NCBI GenBank assembly: GCA_035938175.1
Contig: DASZHD010000053.1
Coordinates: 1 to 64,000, forward strand
Reading direction: 5' to 3'
DNA length: 64,000 nt
Source of the DNA: DASRDE01 sp035938175
Lineage (GTDB): Bacteria; Vulcanimicrobiota; Vulcanimicrobiia; Vulcanimicrobiales; Vulcanimicrobiaceae
Shown here: positions 31,929 through 41,127 of the stretch, piece by piece
Position numbering within the stretch: the stretch's first letter is position 1
Layout: every line of letters starts with the position of its first letter
Made by a program: the position numbers and the translations under genes
Notes under the pieces: generated by a model
Databases searched by the model: none
Seen by the model: the letters and a program-made list of their open reading frames with translations, nothing else
What the model was told of the DNA's origin: nothing

Positions 31929-34070
31929 CTACCGCACCAAAAACGCCACCAGCAGCAGCGCCACGATGTTCAGCACCTTGATCATCGGGTTGATGGCCGG
32001 GCCTGCCGTATCTTTATACGGGTCGCCGACGGTATCGCCCGTAACGGCCGCCTTGTGCGCGTCCGAGCCTTTGCCGCCGTTATGGCCGTCTTCGATGTAT
32101 TTCTTGGCGTTGTCCCATGCGCCGCCGCCGCTGGTCATCGCGATCGCCAGGAAAAGACCGGTGACGATTGCGCCGACCAAGATGCCGCCCATGATTTGCG
32201 CGGCGGAGATCCCCTTGAAGAGTCCGATTGCTCCGAGAATCACGACCGCTACCGGCACGCCGACCGGAATCAGCGCGGGAACGATCATCTCTTTCAGCGC
32301 TGCGCGCGTGACGATGTCGACGGTGGAAGCATAATCCGGACGCGACGTTCCCGCCATGATACCCGGATTGTTCTTGAATTGGCTTCGCACGTTTTCGACG
32401 ACTTTGCCGCCGGCGCGTCCGACCGCTTCCATCGAAAGCGACGAGAAGAAGAACGGCAGCATGCCGCCGATCAGCAGCCCCGCCAGCACGTATGGATTGT
32501 CGATGGTGAAAAACGTCGCGGTATTCGTGCCGCATGCGAGGTGCTGCTCGGCGCAGCGGTTCCCGAGTTCTTGCAGGAACGAGGCGAACAACACGATTGC
32601 CGCCAGGCCTGCCGACCCGATCGCGTAGCCTTTCGTAACCGCTTTGGTCGTGTTGCCGACGGCATCGAGCGGATCCGTGACGCCGCGTACGTCGTCCGGC
32701 AGCTCGGCCATTTCGGCGATGCCGCCCGCATTGTCGGTGATCGGGCCGAACGAGTCGATCGCCACGACGATGCCGGCCATCGAAAGCATTGCCATTACGG
32801 CAATACCGACGCCGTACAGGCCGACGAGCGCATACGAACCCAAGATGCCGGCGACGATCACCAGTCCCGGCAGTGCTGTTGCTTGCATCGAAACGGCAAG
32901 GCCGCTGATGATATTGGTGGCATGTCCGGTGATCGACGCGTTGGCGATGCGCCGCACGGGCGAGAACTGCGTACCGGTGTAGTATTCGGTGATCCACGTG
33001 ATCAGGCCGGTCACCGCCAAACCGATCGCCGCGCAACCCCAAATTGCCGCCGGGCTAACCGTGTGTACGTTAGCGCCGGTACCGACCGTGATGCCGCCCG
33101 GGCCGAACTCGCGAACGGTAATCCAGTAAAACACGATTGCGGAAAGAATTCCGGCAACGCCCAGGCCGACGTAGAGCGAGTTCATGATCTTCGCGCGATC
33201 GACCTTACCGACGCCCACGAAGAACGTTCCGATAATCGATGCGACGATCGAGATCGCGCCGAGAATGAGCGGAAACGTCGTAGCTCCCGGAACGCTGGAG
33301 AGGACCAGATTGCCGAGCAGCATTGCCGCGACCGTCGTGACCACGTACGTTTCGAAGAGGTCGGCCGCCATGCCGGCGCAGTCGCCGACATTGTCGCCGA
33401 CGTTGTCGGCGATCACGGCCGGATTGCGCGGATCGTCTTCGGGAATGCCGGCCTCCACTTTGCCGACGAGATCGGCGCCGACGTCCGCGGCTTTCGTGTA
33501 AATACCGCCGCCCAGACGCGCGAACACCGAGATCAGCGAACATCCGAATGCGAGTCCGATCATTGCGCCGAGCGATTTTGCTACGTCGCCATGGTTGATC
33601 GTGAGTAATATCCAGTAGTAGCCCGCAACGGCCAGAATGCCGAGGCCGACAACCAGCAGGCCGGTGACTGCGCCGCCGCGGAATGCGACGCGAAGCGCCG
33701 ACGTCAGCCCGCTGCGCGCCGCTTCGGCGGTGCGGACGTTGGCTCGTACGGAAACCATCATTCCGATGAAGCCTGCAGCGCCGGACAAAATCGCGCCGAT
33801 CAAAAATCCGACGCCGGTTTCCCAGCCCAAACCGAAGCCGATGACGACAAACAAAACGGCCGCAACAATCGCAACCGTCGTGTATTGGCGCTTCAGGAAC
33901 GCCATCGCGCCTTCTTCGATCGCGCCGGCAATCTCTTGCATCCGCGCATTACCGGGGGAGCGGCGCACGACCCAGCTTATAAGGTATAGACCATACAGAA
34001 TCGCGAGGACCCCCGCGCCCACGCCCAAATAGATGGCAACGTAGGTGCCAATCCCACTCTCAGAGCTCAT
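31929..34070 (-). CDS. hppA: Membrane-bound proton-pumping pyrophosphatase, K+-independent type
   Basis: 713 residues, about 16 membrane helices. Couples pyrophosphate hydrolysis to ion pumping. Catalytic DVGADLVGKVE at 196-206 and the acidic loops EDDPRNPAVIADNVGDNVGD are intact. GNTTKA at 472-477 has Lys476 where K+-dependent enzymes have Ala, so this is the K+-independent, proton-pumping class. In this window pyrophosphate is made by ATP sulfurylase and biosynthesis, and a soluble pyrophosphatase is encoded just upstream. A structured 5' leader precedes it. Confidence 0.97.
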   Translation of the reverse strand: MSSESGIGTYVAIYLGVGAGVLAILYGLYLISWVVRRSPGNARMQEIAGAIEEGAMAFLKRQYTTVAIVAAVLFVVIGFGLGWETGVGFLIGAILSGAAGFIGMMVSVRANVRTAEAARSGLTSALRVAFRGGAVTGLLVVGLGILAVAGYYWILLTINHGDVAKSLGAMIGLAFGCSLISVFARLGGGIYTKAADVGADLVGKVEAGIPEDDPRNPAVIADNVGDNVGDCAGMAADLFETYVVTTVAAMLLGNLVLSSVPGATTFPLILGAISIVASIIGTFFVGVGKVDRAKIMNSLYVGLGVAGILSAIVFYWITVREFGPGGITVGTGANVHTVSPAAIWGCAAIGLAVTGLITWITEYYTGTQFSPVRRIANASITGHATNIISGLAVSMQATALPGLVIVAGILGSYALVGLYGVGIAVMAMLSMAGIVVAIDSFGPITDNAGGIAEMAELPDDVRGVTDPLDAVGNTTKAVTKGYAIGSAGLAAIVLFASFLQELGNRCAEQHLACGTNTATFFTIDNPYVLAGLLIGGMLPFFFSSLSMEAVGRAGGKVVENVRSQFKNNPGIMAGTSRPDYASTVDIVTRAALKEMIVPALIPVGVPVAVVILGAIGLFKGISAAQIMGGILVGAIVTGLFLAIAMTSGGGAWDNAKKYIEDGHNGGKGSDAHKAAVTGDTVGDPYKDTAGPAINPMIKVLNIVALLLVAFLVR

Positions 34071-34202
34071 TCGAATCCTTACGGGTAAGTGCAGTAAGAG
34101 CCGTCCCGCGGTCTTCGTTCGATGCCTTCGGGACGGTACTGGACCGTCGGTTTGGTGTACTCCGGTAGCGCTTCCTGCTCTTTAGGGCGGCTCGGGGCCG
34201 CC
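34071..34202 (-). promoter_or_regulatory. Structured 5' leader of hppA with alternative hairpins
   Basis: CCGTCCCG (34101-34108) pairs with CGGGACGG (34129-34136). GACGGT (34132-34137) can instead pair with ACCGTC (34143-34148), and the two cannot form together. A third stem GGCGGC/GCCGCC lies at 34186-34202. Mutually exclusive stems suggest a switch or attenuation device, but no known riboswitch class is recognised. Confidence 0.4.
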
Positions 34203-34263
34203 TCGCGTAAGGTCCCTCTACGGCAGACGGCCGCTTGCGCGTTCGGGCCGTGCGGGCGCCGCT

Positions 34264-34821
34264 CTAATGAGGCGTAACGGCGGCTTCTTGCTCGATGAAG
34301 CGTTCGTACGCTTCGCGGATGATCCGGCGCGCGGCAGCGGCGTCTTCCCAGCCTTGCGTCGACGTATGCTTTCCCTCGAGCGCCTTATAGGTTTCGAAGA
34401 AGTGCTGAATCTTCCGAATGGTGTGCGGAAAGACTTGCGTGAAGTTGTGAATTCCTTCGAAGGACGGCTCTCCCACCGGAACCGCCAGCACTTTGTCGTC
34501 CTCCTTGCCCTCGTCGAGCATCTTCAGTAAGCCGATTGGCCTTGCGGCGACGAGACATCCGGGAAACGTCGGTTCGATCGTGAGAATCAGCACGTCGAGC
34601 GGATCGTCGTCCAGCGCGAGCGTTTGCGGTGCGAATCCATAATCGCCGGGATAGTGGATCGGCGAGTGCAGTGCGCGATCCAGGCGGAAGATGTCGAGCG
34701 TTTTATCGTACTCGTACTTGTTCCGCGAACGCTCCGGAATTTCGACGACGACGTTTATCTCATCCGGGGCACGGTCGCCGAGCGGCAAATAGAGGTAGTT
34801 CTTGGGGCCGGGGATTGGCAT
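34264..34821 (-). CDS. ppa: Soluble inorganic pyrophosphatase (family I)
   Basis: 185 residues from ATG 34821. Cytoplasmic Mg2+-dependent hydrolysis of pyrophosphate. NKYEYDK (34-40), HYPGDYGF (56-63) and DDDPLDVL (71-78) are the family I active-site motifs. An in-frame extension to 34872 has no counterpart in the family. Same strand as hppA, 193 bases upstream of it. The C-terminal QGWEDAAAARRIIREAYERF is typical. Confidence 0.95.
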   Translation of the reverse strand: MPIPGPKNYLYLPLGDRAPDEINVVVEIPERSRNKYEYDKTLDIFRLDRALHSPIHYPGDYGFAPQTLALDDDPLDVLILTIEPTFPGCLVAARPIGLLKMLDEGKEDDKVLAVPVGEPSFEGIHNFTQVFPHTIRKIQHFFETYKALEGKHTSTQGWEDAAAARRIIREAYERFIEQEAAVTPH

Positions 34822-34957
34822 GACCGCATTTGATGCCCCTTCGGCGGCTGCGGGTCCTTTGTGCGCCCGCATGCCTGCGCATCCCGCCGGCGCCCGCTGT
34901 GCATAAAGCGACGCTGAGTTGAGGATGACACGTGCTGATGGCGAACGCCAAACGCGA

Positions 34958-36145
34958 ATGGAACACGTCGACTTTGTGGTCGTTGGATGCGGGCCGGCCG
35001 GCGGAATCGCAGCGCGTGAGGCGGCGCGCTCGGGTTTCGAAACGGTCGTGCTCGAGAAAGACGCCGTGGTGGGCGCGAAACGCGTTTGCGCCGCGGGACT
35101 GCGCCCGGGGTTTTGCGAGACGTTCGGCGTGCCGCGTTCGATCGTACACTGCGATACGCCGCGGCTGGCGCTTTTCGATACCGCGTACCGCGAGTACGAA
35201 GTGTTTTTCGGCCCGGGTCATACCACGACGCGTGAAGAGCTCGACGGAACGATCGGCGATCTGGCGCGATCGGACGGAGCAGAGGTTCGGACGTCCTCCC
35301 TCTTTCGCGGCTTGAAACGCGAGGATGGCGCGGTAATCGTCGATTACACCGACATGCGATCGTCCGAGCGTAAGCGCATCGCAGCGCGCCACGTCTTCTT
35401 GGCGCAAGGCTCGACGGCGAAGCTCGAAGACGGCGAATTCGCCTTCGAAGGCTGGCAAAACGGACTCGTAACGACGCTTCAGTATCGCGTGTATTTGGAG
35501 CGGCCGGCCGCCGCGATCGCGTACCAAACGCTGGAGATGCACTATTTTGCGACGCAGGACGGCCGCATGACCGTCGCCTGGATGTTTCCTAAACGCGATC
35601 ATTTGGCAATCGGGCTCGGCGTGATGGGAAAGATGCCGGGCGCGCAATTGCGCGAGGAACTGGATCGCTTCACCAGACGCATCGCCGAAAGGCTCTATCC
35701 GGGAATTCCCCACACGACGAAAGTTGAAGGGCATCTGCTGTACGGCAGCGAGCCGCGGCCGGCGATCGGCGCTGCGGGCGCAATGGTCGGCGGTACGGCG
35801 GCGGGTTTGGTAGATGCGACCAACGGCGAAGGCATCTACGAGGCTGCTATGAGCGGGCGATTCGCGGCGGAGGCATTGACGCGTTCGCGTCGCTCGCCGG
35901 TCTCGGCGCACGCCGCGTACGAAACGGCGGTGAAGAAGCGGTTTTACCGCCGCCTCCGCCACCGCGCGCAGTTGATGCGTTTTTTGGAGCGGCGTCCTTC
36001 ACGCTACGCGAAACTATTCGAGCAGCTGTCCGGCGCGCCGCGATTTGCCGATATCTTGCAGCGGGAAGACCACGAACGTACGATGCTCGATCGATTGTAT
36101 CTTTACGGACAAGCGCTGCGCTTCGCCGTCCGCGCCGGACGCTAG
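34958..36145 (+). CDS. FAD-dependent reductase of the geranylgeranyl reductase family
   Basis: 395 residues from ATG 34958; a start at 34925 is also possible. FAD-binding GCGPAGG at 10-16, then EKDAVVGAKRVCAAGL, in which a Cys after the substrate-entry loop is usual for the family. GDAAGLV-like segment is represented by VGGTAAGLVDATNGEGIYEAAMSG. These enzymes saturate isoprenoid chains of lipids, chlorophyll or quinones. No isoprenoid genes are adjacent and the downstream neighbours are chemotaxis genes, so the substrate is open. Confidence 0.8.
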   Translation: MEHVDFVVVGCGPAGGIAAREAARSGFETVVLEKDAVVGAKRVCAAGLRPGFCETFGVPRSIVHCDTPRLALFDTAYREYEVFFGPGHTTTREELDGTIGDLARSDGAEVRTSSLFRGLKREDGAVIVDYTDMRSSERKRIAARHVFLAQGSTAKLEDGEFAFEGWQNGLVTTLQYRVYLERPAAAIAYQTLEMHYFATQDGRMTVAWMFPKRDHLAIGLGVMGKMPGAQLREELDRFTRRIAERLYPGIPHTTKVEGHLLYGSEPRPAIGAAGAMVGGTAAGLVDATNGEGIYEAAMSGRFAAEALTRSRRSPVSAHAAYETAVKKRFYRRLRHRAQLMRFLERRPSRYAKLFEQLSGAPRFADILQREDHERTMLDRLYLYGQALRFAVRAGR

Positions 36146-36160
36146 CGTTAGGCCCAGTTT

Positions 36161-36994
36161 TTGCTCGTTGCCATAACCGATGCGGAATTTCGGGAGATTC
36201 GGGATGCGATCCGGGATCGATTCGGCATTTATTACGACGATACCAAACAGTTCTTGCTGCAAAGCCGCTTACAGACGCGCTTACTGAAACGCAGCGTGCC
36301 GGACTTTCATGCGTATTACAAATTCTTGGTAACGCATCCGGAGCGCCAGAATGAATGGGACGAGCTGGCTTCGGTGCTGACCAACAACGAAACGTATTTT
36401 TTCCGGGAGCGCGCGCAGCTCGAGGTCCTGACGAGCGAGGTCGTAGACGATGCGGTTCGAAGCACGCCGATTCGCCTTCGCGTCTGGTCCGCGGCTTGCT
36501 CGACCGGCGAGGAGCCGTATTCGCTGGCGATGTCGCTGCTGGAGTCGTTTCGTATCGGACCGTCGCAGATCCAAATCAAGGCAAGCGACCTCTCGCCGCG
36601 CGCGCTCGAAAAGGCGGCGGAGGGCTTTTACCGGGAACTCAGTTTTCGGGCGACCCCTCCCGAACTTATCCAAAAGTACTTCCGGCCGGCCGGAGGCGGG
36701 TTTTCGATCTCGGATGAGATTAAGCGCATGGTCGAGTTTTTCCGAATCAATTTGTTAGATGAACAGGCCGTCGCAAAAGCCGGGCCCGTGGATGCGATCT
36801 TCTGCCGGAACGTGCTGATTTATTTTGACAAGGCAACGCAAAAGCGCGTCGTCGAGGCATTTGCCAAGGCGCTGCGTCCGCGCGGCTATTTGTTCCTCGG
36901 GCATGCGGAATCGATCATGCGTTTGACGGATCTCTACGAACCGGTCGTTTCGCCAAAGGCGATCTACTACAGGCTCAAGCCGAATGCCCATTAA
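36161..36994 (+). CDS. cheR: Chemotaxis protein methyltransferase CheR
   Basis: 277 residues, TTG start (the weak start 15 bases after the upstream stop fits coupled translation). N-terminal helical domain (1-75), FFRE at 80-83, SAM-binding VWSAACSTGEEPYSLAM at 109-125, and IFCRNVLIYFD near the C-terminus. Methylates glutamates of chemoreceptors in the cytoplasm. Overlaps cheB by 11 bases. No receptor, CheA or CheW gene is in the window. Confidence 0.96.
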   Translation: MLVAITDAEFREIRDAIRDRFGIYYDDTKQFLLQSRLQTRLLKRSVPDFHAYYKFLVTHPERQNEWDELASVLTNNETYFFRERAQLEVLTSEVVDDAVRSTPIRLRVWSAACSTGEEPYSLAMSLLESFRIGPSQIQIKASDLSPRALEKAAEGFYRELSFRATPPELIQKYFRPAGGGFSISDEIKRMVEFFRINLLDEQAVAKAGPVDAIFCRNVLIYFDKATQKRVVEAFAKALRPRGYLFLGHAESIMRLTDLYEPVVSPKAIYYRLKPNAH

Positions 36995-38048
36995 CGTTCT
37001 GGTCGTCGACGACTCGGCGTTCATGCGCCGCGCGATCACCAAGATGCTCGAAGGCGAGCCGGAGATCGTCGTTGCGGGCACCGCCCGTAACGGACAAGAG
37101 GCGATTATAAAAGCGGCGCAGCTTCACCCCGACGTCATTACGATGGACGTAGAGATGCCGGGCATGGGCGGTTTGGACGCCGTGCGCGAGATTACCGCGC
37201 AATCCGAAGTGCCGATTATCATGGTCAGCTCGCTCACGCAGGAAGGCGCCGAAACGACGTTTTTGGCGCTCGAACTGGGAGCGGTCGATTTTATTCCGAA
37301 GCCCGATTCGGCGTACGTGAACATTAGCGACGTCGCGCGCGATCTGGTCGCTAAAGTACGCGTTTTTTCGCGCAAGCGCGGATCGAAAAAGCGTTTGCCG
37401 CCTCCCAAGGTCTCACTGGCGCCGCTGCTGCCGCCTTCCCCGCCGTCTGCGCGCGACGCGTTCGAATGCGTGGCGATCGGGACCTCGACCGGCGGTCCGG
37501 TTGCGCTCTCGCACATCGTTCCGGCGTTACCGGGCGACTTTCCGGCGCCGATCGTGATCGTGCAGCACATGCCGCCCGGCTTTACGCGCCCGCTCGCGGA
37601 TCGCCTCAACTCCTCCAGCAACTTGACGGTCGTCGAAGGCGAAGAGGGGATGGTTCTGGTCAAAGGCCTTGTGGTCGTTGCTCCCGCGGGACTGCAAATG
37701 ATGCTGCGCCGCGCGAATTCGGGAGTCTTCGAGATCGAGCTGCAGCGCGATGCCGGCCGCTCGCTTCACGTGCCCAGCGTCGACGTAATGACTGCATCCG
37801 TGGCGGACGCTTACGGCCCGGGCACCCTTGCCGCAATCTTGACCGGAATGGGCCAGGACGGCGTGGTTGGTTTGCGGCGTGTAAAGGACGCCGGGGGCTT
37901 TGTTCTCGGTCAAGACGCGGCCACGTCGGTCGTGTACGGAATGCCGCGCGCGGCGGCACAGGCGGGCCTCGTCGATCGCGTGCTTCCGCTGGATTTGATA
38001 GCCCCGGCGCTGTGCGAGCTGACAAACACTTCCTTCGCGCGCTCTTAA
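36984..38048 (+). CDS. cheB: Chemotaxis methylesterase/deamidase CheB
   Basis: 354 residues. Response-regulator domain with phospho-acceptor Asp55 (VITMDVEMPG), linker rich in Pro/Lys at 130-160, and methylesterase domain with catalytic Ser168 (IGTSTGGP), His195 (QHMPPGF) and Asp292 (GMGQDGV). Removes receptor methyl groups, opposing CheR. ATG overlaps the end of cheR. Confidence 0.97.
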   Translation: MPINVLVVDDSAFMRRAITKMLEGEPEIVVAGTARNGQEAIIKAAQLHPDVITMDVEMPGMGGLDAVREITAQSEVPIIMVSSLTQEGAETTFLALELGAVDFIPKPDSAYVNISDVARDLVAKVRVFSRKRGSKKRLPPPKVSLAPLLPPSPPSARDAFECVAIGTSTGGPVALSHIVPALPGDFPAPIVIVQHMPPGFTRPLADRLNSSSNLTVVEGEEGMVLVKGLVVVAPAGLQMMLRRANSGVFEIELQRDAGRSLHVPSVDVMTASVADAYGPGTLAAILTGMGQDGVVGLRRVKDAGGFVLGQDAATSVVYGMPRAAAQAGLVDRVLPLDLIAPALCELTNTSFARS

Positions 38049-38076
38049 CGCAATCTGTGTGAACGAACGCAGCAAT

Positions 38077-38118
38077 CAGTAGGAGCACCCGCCTCCGCGG
38101 GCAATAAAAGGCCTACTG
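38077..38118 (+). promoter_or_regulatory. Structured element between cheB and fliA
   Basis: CAGTAGG (38077-38083) pairs with CCTACTG (38112-38118), enclosing a hairpin CCCGC-CTCC-GCGGG (38088-38101). Lies 33 bases before the fliA start. Could be an attenuator or processing site. Confidence 0.4.
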
Positions 38119-38151
38119 CTGCGGTGCAACACCGAATCGCTCGGAGCGTGG

Positions 38152-38991
38152 ATGAGGCTAAACCGGAGTTCGCAACGTTACGTCATCGGCGGCGTCGAAC
38201 TATCTCGAGAAGAAATCGTTCACAAGTACTTGCACTTGGTCAAGTACGTTGCGGGCCGCATCTCGGTGAATCTTCCGCCCAACGTCGAACTGAACGATCT
38301 GATCAACGACGGCATTCTGGGCCTTATCGACGCGATTGAAAAATACGACGATGCGCGCGGCGTCAAATTCGAAACCTACGCAATCACGCGCATAAACGGC
38401 GCTATTCTGGACGCGCTGCGCTCGCTCGATTGGGTGCCGCGCGCCGTTCGCCAGCGCGCGCGCGAGTTGGAGCGCGCTTACCAGGAATTGGAAGCGCAGC
38501 ACGGCCGCGTGCCGACCGAAGAAGAGCTGGCGACGAAGCTCGGCATAACGCGCAAGGAACTCGACACGCTGATGCAGCGCGTGCGCGGAACGGCGGTGCT
38601 CTCGCTCGAGGAGTTCTTGCCCAACGAAAAAGGCTACGAGATTCCGCTCGTGGACACGCTGAAAGATTCCGACAACGACGTAACCGCGGCAGTCGAGCAG
38701 CGTGAAATCAAGGCGTCGCTCGTTCGCGCGGTCGAGAATCTTCCGCCGCAAGAGCGTACCGTGATCACGCTGTACTACTTTGAAGGACTGACGTTGAAAG
38801 AGATCAAGAGCGCGCTCAACGTGTCCGAATCGCGCGTCTCGCAGATCCACGCGCAGGCGGTGATCCATCTGCGGCAAAAGCTGCGCGAGCTGCGGTCCGA
38901 CCTGGGCTACCGTGAGGGCGACCCGAACGTCAAGCAAAAGTACTTACGGAAAAATCCGCCTTCCGCCGATAACGTAACTACAGCCGGTTAG
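38152..38991 (+). CDS. fliA: Flagellar sigma factor FliA (sigma28)
   Basis: 279 residues. Region 2 (VKYVAGRISVNLPPNVELNDLINDGILGLIDAIEKYD and FETYAITRINGAILDALRSLDWVPR), region 3 (RVPTEEELATKLGIT) and region 4 (LPPQERTVITLYYFEGLTLKEIKSALNVSESRVSQIHAQA) follow the FliA/WhiG order. Directs transcription of late flagellar and chemotaxis genes. Length is slightly above E. coli FliA (239) because of the N-terminal 20 and C-terminal 25 residues. Starts a run into the hook-length gene. Confidence 0.95.
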   Translation: MRLNRSSQRYVIGGVELSREEIVHKYLHLVKYVAGRISVNLPPNVELNDLINDGILGLIDAIEKYDDARGVKFETYAITRINGAILDALRSLDWVPRAVRQRARELERAYQELEAQHGRVPTEEELATKLGITRKELDTLMQRVRGTAVLSLEEFLPNEKGYEIPLVDTLKDSDNDVTAAVEQREIKASLVRAVENLPPQERTVITLYYFEGLTLKEIKSALNVSESRVSQIHAQAVIHLRQKLRELRSDLGYREGDPNVKQKYLRKNPPSADNVTTAG

Positions 38992-39037
38992 CGCCCGCTC
39001 CAGGGGCGTCGCCCGGCAGGCGAGAAGGCGCCCGTTT

Positions 39038-39373
39038 ATGGCCATTCGTCCGGTGGACCTCCAACTCGCGTATCTGGCCGGACCCCAAAACGCGGCCAAC
39101 GTGAGTCACGCGCAAAACGCGCCGCAAGCTGCACAGCAGGCGGCGCAATCGGCATTTGCCGCCGAAGTCGTCAAGCGCGAAGAGTCCATTGCGCAGCCCG
39201 AAAAGGTCGAGGGACAAAAAGTGCGGCCGCGCGACGAGCGCGACCCGTCCGAGCGCCGGCAGCACCAGGGCCGGCATCGGCACGAGCAGGCGCCGCGCCC
39301 GGATTCTGCCGCCCCGCTCCCGCCCGCGGACGGGGGTGCGGACGCCGGCCATCTGATCGACTTCACCGCGTAA
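39038..39373 (+). CDS. Small hydrophilic flagellar-locus protein
   Basis: 111 residues, Gln/Ala-rich N-terminal half and Arg/Asp/Pro-rich tail. The beginning MAIRPVDLQLAYLAG resembles short proteins found beside fliA in Gram-positive and deep-branching bacteria, often of unknown function. Probably cotranscribed with fliA and fliK (2-base gap to fliK). No domain seen. Confidence 0.6.
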   Translation: MAIRPVDLQLAYLAGPQNAANVSHAQNAPQAAQQAAQSAFAAEVVKREESIAQPEKVEGQKVRPRDERDPSERRQHQGRHRHEQAPRPDSAAPLPPADGGADAGHLIDFTA

Positions 39374-39375
39374 CC

Positions 39376-41127
39376 GTGGCAGGCATAAATCCAATTTCGG
39401 CCGCGTTCTTGGACGCGGCGCTCACCCTCGGGTTTCCGGTCGACATCCTGCAATCGCAGATTTCGGTCGGTGAGCTCTTGAGCGCCACCGTTCTCCCGCC
39501 GCAAAACGGTCAAGACCTCATCGAGATCCTCGGACAGCAAGTGTCGGCGCAGCTTCCGCCTACGGTACGCCCGGGCGACGTGCTGCTGCTTCGCGTTACG
39601 GGTTTTTCCGGCAACCAGGTTTTTGTCACGAATCTCGGCGCGTACGACCCCGCAAATCCGCCCGAAGACCTGCCCTTACCATCGCCCGCGGATTCGCAGC
39701 CTCAAACGCCGCAGACGGCGACGCTGACCACCATACGGCCCGCGCCCGAGCAAAGCGCGGCGCCGCAAGCACCGTCGTCTGCGCCCGCTGCGCCGGAGAC
39801 GCCGAGTGTCGCTCCGCCGCGCGCGGTTTTCGTCGCCGCATCGGTGACGTCGGCGCAAAGTTCCCGAACGTCAAACGCTCCGGCCTCGCAGTTGCCCGCA
39901 CAAGCACAAGCACAAGCGCAAGCGCAGCGATTGGCGGAAGCGAACGCGGTCGAAGCACGCATTGCCGCCGCGCAAACCGCGAAACAACTCGCAACGCAAT
40001 CCGCTGCGCCGCGTCCTGCCGTGCAGCCGCCGGGTGCGACGCAACCCCCGCTCGCAGCGCGCGTGCAGACGGCCGTTCAGTCTGCCGTTGCAAACGCAGC
40101 GGACGCTGTACAGCGAACGATTCGCACGGCGTCGGACGTATTACGCGCGCTGCGTTTGCCGGACACGCCGCTGGCACGCACGGCGGCGGCTATCGCTCCA
40201 CAAGCGCAATCGCGCCTTCCGTCGGTACTGGCGCGCTTGGAAGCGGCGCTGCCGCGCGCTTCATCCGATCCGCGCATCGCGACGCTGCGCACGCTCGTCG
40301 CGTTCGTCGGGCGCATGAATCCGCAAAACGAAGACACGCTTACCGCGCAGATCTCCGCGTACGTTTCGCATGCGGTCACCGGTGCGGAGACCAAACTGGC
40401 GCAGTTGTTGCAAGCGGCCGACCAGACGACGCCCGCGGTTTTGGCCGACGGCGAGCAGGCCGATGGGGCATCGGCCCGCGCATCGCAGCAGCAGCCGCCG
40501 GGAAATGCAGCTGCACACCGCGCCGCAGCGGAAAACTCGGTCGTCAATCAAACGGCGGCGCAAGCCCGCGTCGCAGAACGTTCGGCTGCTATCGAGCACG
40601 ATCTCAAATCGCTGGTGCTCTCCTTGCTTCGAGATCCGCCGCCGTCGCGCACGCCCGCGCTCAGTCAGGCGCTGAACGAAGCGCTCATTACGCTAACCGG
40701 CACGCAAATCAACGTTTTGACCAATTCGCTCAACGATCCGGGCACGATTGCGTTCGGCTTACCGGTGTTTTTCCGCGAAGGCGGAAAACCGGCGCAAATA
40801 CGGATAACGCGCGATTCCTCGGCGGCTTCGGGCAAACTGGACGCCGACAATTTCCACATTGCGTTCGTCCTCGACACCGCCAACCTGGGCACAGTCGCCG
40901 TCGATCTTCAGACCATCGGACGGGCCGTGACCGTTGACGTGAAAACCGAGCGGCAGGCGGCGGCCTCCCAGTTTTCACGCACGCTCGATTCACTGCGTTC
41001 GCGGTTGGAAGACCTGCGCTATCGCGTGACGTCGGCGGGCGCGGCGGTAGCGCAACGCGCGGAGTCCACGCTCCGCGCGGTACCGGAACCCGCAAAGGAA
41101 ACGCCGGGATTGGACATGCGCGCATGA
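39376..41127 (+). CDS. fliK: FliK-like flagellar hook-length control protein
   Basis: 583 residues from a GTG start. The N-terminal 420 residues are Ala/Gln/Pro-rich and largely disordered, with an AQAQAQAQ run near residue 178, as expected for a molecular ruler. The C-terminal part (about 430-560) holds the Flg_hook domain: GLPVFFREGGKPAQIRI, FHIAFVLDTANLGTVAVDLQTIGRAVTV. Exported through the flagellar apparatus, it measures hook length and switches export. Overlaps the next gene by 4 bases. Confidence 0.85.
   Translation: MAGINPISAAFLDAALTLGFPVDILQSQISVGELLSATVLPPQNGQDLIEILGQQVSAQLPPTVRPGDVLLLRVTGFSGNQVFVTNLGAYDPANPPEDLPLPSPADSQPQTPQTATLTTIRPAPEQSAAPQAPSSAPAAPETPSVAPPRAVFVAASVTSAQSSRTSNAPASQLPAQAQAQAQAQRLAEANAVEARIAAAQTAKQLATQSAAPRPAVQPPGATQPPLAARVQTAVQSAVANAADAVQRTIRTASDVLRALRLPDTPLARTAAAIAPQAQSRLPSVLARLEAALPRASSDPRIATLRTLVAFVGRMNPQNEDTLTAQISAYVSHAVTGAETKLAQLLQAADQTTPAVLADGEQADGASARASQQQPPGNAAAHRAAAENSVVNQTAAQARVAERSAAIEHDLKSLVLSLLRDPPPSRTPALSQALNEALITLTGTQINVLTNSLNDPGTIAFGLPVFFREGGKPAQIRITRDSSAASGKLDADNFHIAFVLDTANLGTVAVDLQTIGRAVTVDVKTERQAAASQFSRTLDSLRSRLEDLRYRVTSAGAAVAQRAESTLRAVPEPAKETPGLDMRA

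Noticed and set aside
30933..33608. 891-codon plus-strand open frame opposite the M48 peptidase and hppA
   Set aside because: It is the antisense shadow of two well-identified genes; its product is Arg/Asp/His-rich without motifs, as expected from high-GC antisense frames.
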